NCBI RefSeq assembly: GCF_018863195.1
Contig: NZ_JAHKRT010000001.1
Coordinates: 583,719-647,718 of the forward strand
Source: Sphingomonas quercus
GTDB taxonomy: Bacteria > Pseudomonadota > Alphaproteobacteria > Sphingomonadales > Sphingomonadaceae
Direction of reading: 5' to 3'
Length of the DNA: 64,000 nucleotides
Part shown: positions 61,918 to 64,000 of the stretch, in pieces
Layout of the letters: every line of letters begins with the position of its first letter
Position numbering within the stretch: position 1 is the stretch's first letter
Made by a program: the position numbers and the translations under genes
Notes under the pieces: generated by a model
Databases searched by the model: none
What the model was told of the DNA's origin: nothing
What the model saw: only the letters and a program-made list of their open reading frames with translations

Positions 61918-62652
61918 TCAGATCTGGGCCAGGCCGCCGTCGGCGAACACCTCTCCGCCCGTCATGAAGCTGCTGTCCGACGAAGCCAGGAACGCGGCGA
62001 CCGCGGCGATCTCGGAAGGTGCGGCGACATGGCCGATGGGCGTCCGGGAGCCCATCTCGATCATCGCGTCGCGACCGACGGCTTCCTCCGCCAGCTCGGT
62101 CAGGGTCGGCCCGGGAGAGAGCACATTCACCCGGATACCGGTGCCGCGCAGGTCTTGGGCCCAGCTCCGCGCGAAGTTGCGCACCGCGGCCTTCGTCGCG
62201 CTGTAGACGCTGAAGGCCGGCGTCCCCATCACGCCGGTCGTCGAACCGGTGAGGATGATTGATCCGCCCTCGCGCATCAGCGGCAGGCCCAGCTGCACGG
62301 TGAACAGCACGCCCTTCACATTGACGTCGAAGGCGCGGCTATATTGCTCCTCGGTGATCTGTCCCAGGGGCACCAGTTCGCCAAAGCCGGCGTTGGCGAC
62401 CAGCACGTCGAGCGTTCCGCGCTCGGCCTTCACCGTGTCGAACAGCCGGGCGAGGTCGCCGAGGTCGGAGACCGATCCTTGCACCGCGCGCGCGTTGGCG
62501 CCGAGCGCGGCGACCGCCTTGTCGAGCGGCTCCTGCCGGCGCCCGGTGACGTAGACGAACGCCCCTTCCTCGATGAAGCGCTTCGCGGTGGCGAAGCCGA
62601 TTCCAGTACCGCCGCCGGTTACCACCGCCGTCTTGCCGTCCAGTCTTCTCAT
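61918..62652 (-). CDS. Short-chain dehydrogenase/reductase
   Basis: A 244-residue classical SDR. Cofactor motif TGGGTGIG at 12-19, the VANAG strand, catalytic S in LTGSTTG, and YSATK active site (Y and K) are all present. The YVTGRRQE segment (arginines after the second strand) favours NADP(H). Substrate unknown. It is divergent from a HxlR-type regulator 84 nt away. HxlR-like proteins commonly control a neighbouring oxidoreductase in response to a reactive or toxic metabolite, so this is probably its target. Confidence 0.92.
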   Translation of the reverse strand: MRRLDGKTAVVTGGGTGIGFATAKRFIEEGAFVYVTGRRQEPLDKAVAALGANARAVQGSVSDLGDLARLFDTVKAERGTLDVLVANAGFGELVPLGQITEEQYSRAFDVNVKGVLFTVQLGLPLMREGGSIILTGSTTGVMGTPAFSVYSATKAAVRNFARSWAQDLRGTGIRVNVLSPGPTLTELAEEAVGRDAMIEMGSRTPIGHVAAPSEIAAVAAFLASSDSSFMTGGEVFADGGLAQI

Positions 62653-62661
62653 GCTCTGTCT

Positions 62662-62675
62662 CCAGTTTGTACTGG
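62662..62675. promoter_or_regulatory. Inverted repeat near the SDR start codon
   Basis: CCAGT (62662-62666) and ACTGG (62671-62675) flank TTGT. It lies 10-23 nt upstream of the SDR start, overlapping its leader or promoter. It may be a second operator or a leader hairpin. Confidence 0.35.
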
Positions 62676-62703
62676 CGCAGAGCTGATGGCCTGCCTACCT
62701 ATC

Positions 62704-62730
62704 GGCAAGTATGCACCTTTTGGTAAGTAT
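62704..62730. promoter_or_regulatory. Direct-repeat operator candidate for the HxlR regulator
   Basis: GGCAAGTAT (62704-62712) and GGTAAGTAT (62722-62730) match at eight of nine positions and are exactly 18 nt apart, in the 84-nt divergent gap, ending six nt before the HxlR start codon. Such paired half-sites suit a dimeric winged-helix repressor of both genes. Confidence 0.55.
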
Positions 62731-62736
62731 CTAAAA

Positions 62737-63126
62737 ATGACAACATCGGTAGCGGAGGCCGTTCCCGGCTTCACCTGCGGCCTCGACGCCACGCTTCGCG
62801 TGATCGCCGGCAAATGGAAGCCGCTGATCATCTATTTCCTGATCCAGGGTCCCTGCCGTTACGGCGCCCTCAAGCGGGCCGTGCGCGGCGTCAGCGACAA
62901 GATGCTGATCCAGCAGCTGAAGGAGCTCGAGGCGGACGGCATTGTGGTCCGCAGGGATTATCAGGAGGTTCCGCCGCGCGTGGACTATTCGCTTACGCCG
63001 CTCGGCCGCAGCCTGGCCCAGGCGCTGGTTCCGCTGTGCAACTGGGGGAGCGACAATATGGAGGCGGTGGCGCGCATGTTCAGCGAGCGCGAGCAATGGC
63101 AGGCGAGCCCGACGGGCGATCGCTGA
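62737..63126 (+). CDS. HxlR-family winged-helix transcriptional regulator
   Basis: A 129-residue regulator. The family core is complete: CGLDATLRVIAGKWKPLIIYFL, YGALKRAVRGVSDKMLIQQLKELEADGIVVRRDY, and VDYSLTPLGRSLAQAL. A cysteine (C15) at the N-terminus is a common electrophile or oxidant sensor in this family. Divergent from the SDR gene, which it probably controls through the repeated site between them. ATG 62737 is the only start near the conserved N-terminus. Confidence 0.9.
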   Translation: MTTSVAEAVPGFTCGLDATLRVIAGKWKPLIIYFLIQGPCRYGALKRAVRGVSDKMLIQQLKELEADGIVVRRDYQEVPPRVDYSLTPLGRSLAQALVPLCNWGSDNMEAVARMFSEREQWQASPTGDR

Positions 63127-63129
63127 GCG

Positions 63130-63151
63130 CCCTCCTGCGGGTGGAGGAGGG
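63130..63151. terminator. Weak hairpin between HxlR and permease genes
   Basis: CCCTCC (63130-63135) pairs with GGAGGG (63146-63151) around TGCGGGTGGA, four nt after the HxlR stop, followed by TTGGGGTT. Possible terminator for the plus strand; the genes are convergent. Confidence 0.4.
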
Positions 63152-63167
63152 TTGGGGTTGTGGGTGT

Positions 63168-64000
63168 TCAGCTGTTGGCGGTGGCGGGTGTGGTGCGGCC
63201 GGCGAGGCTGCGGCGGCGTCCGTAGAGGAGGTAGAGGAGGAAGCCTGCGGCGTTCCAGCCGGCGAACCGGACGAGGGTCATGCCGGGCAGGCTGAACATC
63301 AGGTAGAGGCAGCCGAGCACGGCGAGCGTGCCGACCAGATAGGGGGCCGGGCAGCGGAACACGCGGACGAGGTCCGGGCGATGCCGGCGCAGCACCATCA
63401 CGCACACGCCGACGGCGATGAACGCGAGCAGCGTGCCGGCATTGGCGAGCTCGGCGATCTCGTCGAGGCGGAAGAAGCCGGCGACGGCGGCGACGAACAG
63501 CCCGGTCAGTCCGGTCACCAGCACCGGCGTGCCGGTGCGCTCGGACACCCGGCTGAGCCGGCGCGGCAGCAGGCCGTCGCGGCTCATCACGAAGAAGATG
63601 CGGCTCTGCCCGTACATCATCACCAGGATCACCGAGGGCAGCGCGATCAGCGCGGCCAGGGCGATGAGATGCGAGGCCACCGGATGGCCGAGCGAGCGCA
63701 GCACCAGCGCCAGCGGCTCGGGCGAGTTGGCGAGCTGGGTATAATGCATCGCGCCGACCGCCGAGACGGCGACGAGGATGTAGATCAGGGTGCAGATCGC
63801 CATCGAGCCGATGATGCCGATGGTGAGGTCGCGCGCCGGCCGCTTCGCCTCCTCCGCCGAGGTCGCCACCGCATCGAAGCCGTAAAAGGCGAAGAACACG
63901 ATGGCGGCCGCCGCCATCACCCCCTTGGTGCCGCCGCCCTCGACATGGCTGGCAAAGCCATAGGGCATGAACGGGTGCATGTTGGCCGGATCGAAGCCGG
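63168..64000 (-). CDS. APC-family amino acid permease (3' part, cut by the window edge)
   Basis: The C-terminal 277 residues of an inner-membrane amino acid permease. Five to six further membrane helices are visible, with the family's conserved FFAFYGFDAVATSAEEAKRP, SRDGLLPRRLSRV and the C-terminal VFRCPAPYLVGTLAVLGC, close to cationic amino acid transporter (CAT/YfnA)-like members. The start lies beyond the right edge: the frame is open to 64000 without a stop. It could take up amino acids released by the peptidase island, but it is a separate transcription unit. Confidence 0.88.
   Translation of the reverse strand, partial: GFDPANMHPFMPYGFASHVEGGGTKGVMAAAAIVFFAFYGFDAVATSAEEAKRPARDLTIGIIGSMAICTLIYILVAVSAVGAMHYTQLANSPEPLALVLRSLGHPVASHLIALAALIALPSVILVMMYGQSRIFFVMSRDGLLPRRLSRVSERTGTPVLVTGLTGLFVAAVAGFFRLDEIAELANAGTLLAFIAVGVCVMVLRRHRPDLVRVFRCPAPYLVGTLAVLGCLYLMFSLPGMTLVRFAGWNAAGFLLYLLYGRRRSLAGRTTPATANS

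Noticed and set aside
1..64000. CRISPR arrays, tRNA/rRNA genes, insertion sequences, prophage, toxin-antitoxin pairs
   Set aside because: No regularly spaced repeats, cloverleaf-like sequence, transposase, integrase or toxin-like pair was recognised on reading both strands.

Overview
The window looks like a chromosomal segment of a sphingomonad (Sphingomonadaceae-type alphaproteobacterium). The support is indirect but consistent: strongly GC-rich coding DNA with open antisense frames, four large TonB-dependent receptors (TBDRs), a PEPxxWA-type PEP-CTERM protein, GTP-dependent PEP carboxykinase, a REP-like inverted pair of the kind that mistranslates to the familiar 'ELDSGS / VQHDG' peptides, and two operators of the alphaproteobacterial LexA form (GTTC-N7-GTTC). 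No rRNA, tRNA, CRISPR array, insertion sequence or prophage gene was seen.

Layout. 0.1-6.6 kb: a two-component system (response regulator plus histidine kinase), a convergent TBDR, and a ClC-type chloride/proton antiporter with CBS domains. 6.6-14.7 kb: a REP doublet, then a czcB-czcA-DUF3240-czcC heavy-metal RND efflux operon, divergent from its own PhoPQ-like two-component pair, with a 35-bp dyad between them. 14.7-24.4 kb: pckG divergent from an unusual LysR regulator with two N-terminal helix-turn-helix domains, an aminotransferase, a DUF454 membrane protein with an orphan partner, a Crp/Fnr regulator, a PhnB-like protein, a GNAT acetyltransferase and a chemoreceptor. 24.4-30.4 kb: two DNA-repair operons (DUF763-alkB and radical SAM-UdgX), each with a LexA-type box directly at its promoter, flanking a VOC-VOC-YCII cluster. 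30.4-37.3 kb: a PEP-CTERM protein and a TBDR / six-hairpin glycosidase / flavin-dependent halogenase operon. 37.6-61.8 kb: a large island of exported exopeptidases and hydrolases around two TBDRs. 61.9-64 kb: an SDR/HxlR divergent pair and the 3' part of an amino acid permease.

The most interesting region is 38-62 kb. Three transcription units together encode two TBDRs, a dipeptidyl-peptidase IV, a proline iminopeptidase-like hydrolase, an exported Xaa-Pro aminopeptidase (M24), three short M1 aminopeptidases (two of them a tandem duplication), an amidohydrolase, a CehA/McbA-like metallohydrolase fused to a beta-propeller, and a DUF885-like protein that has lost its metal motif. Nearly all carry export signals. 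I infer a periplasmic scavenging system for proline-containing oligopeptides or related amide compounds. The divergent promoter in its centre has the same 10-bp element in front of both arms, and the leaders of both TBDRs can fold into hairpins, one of which covers the ribosome binding site.
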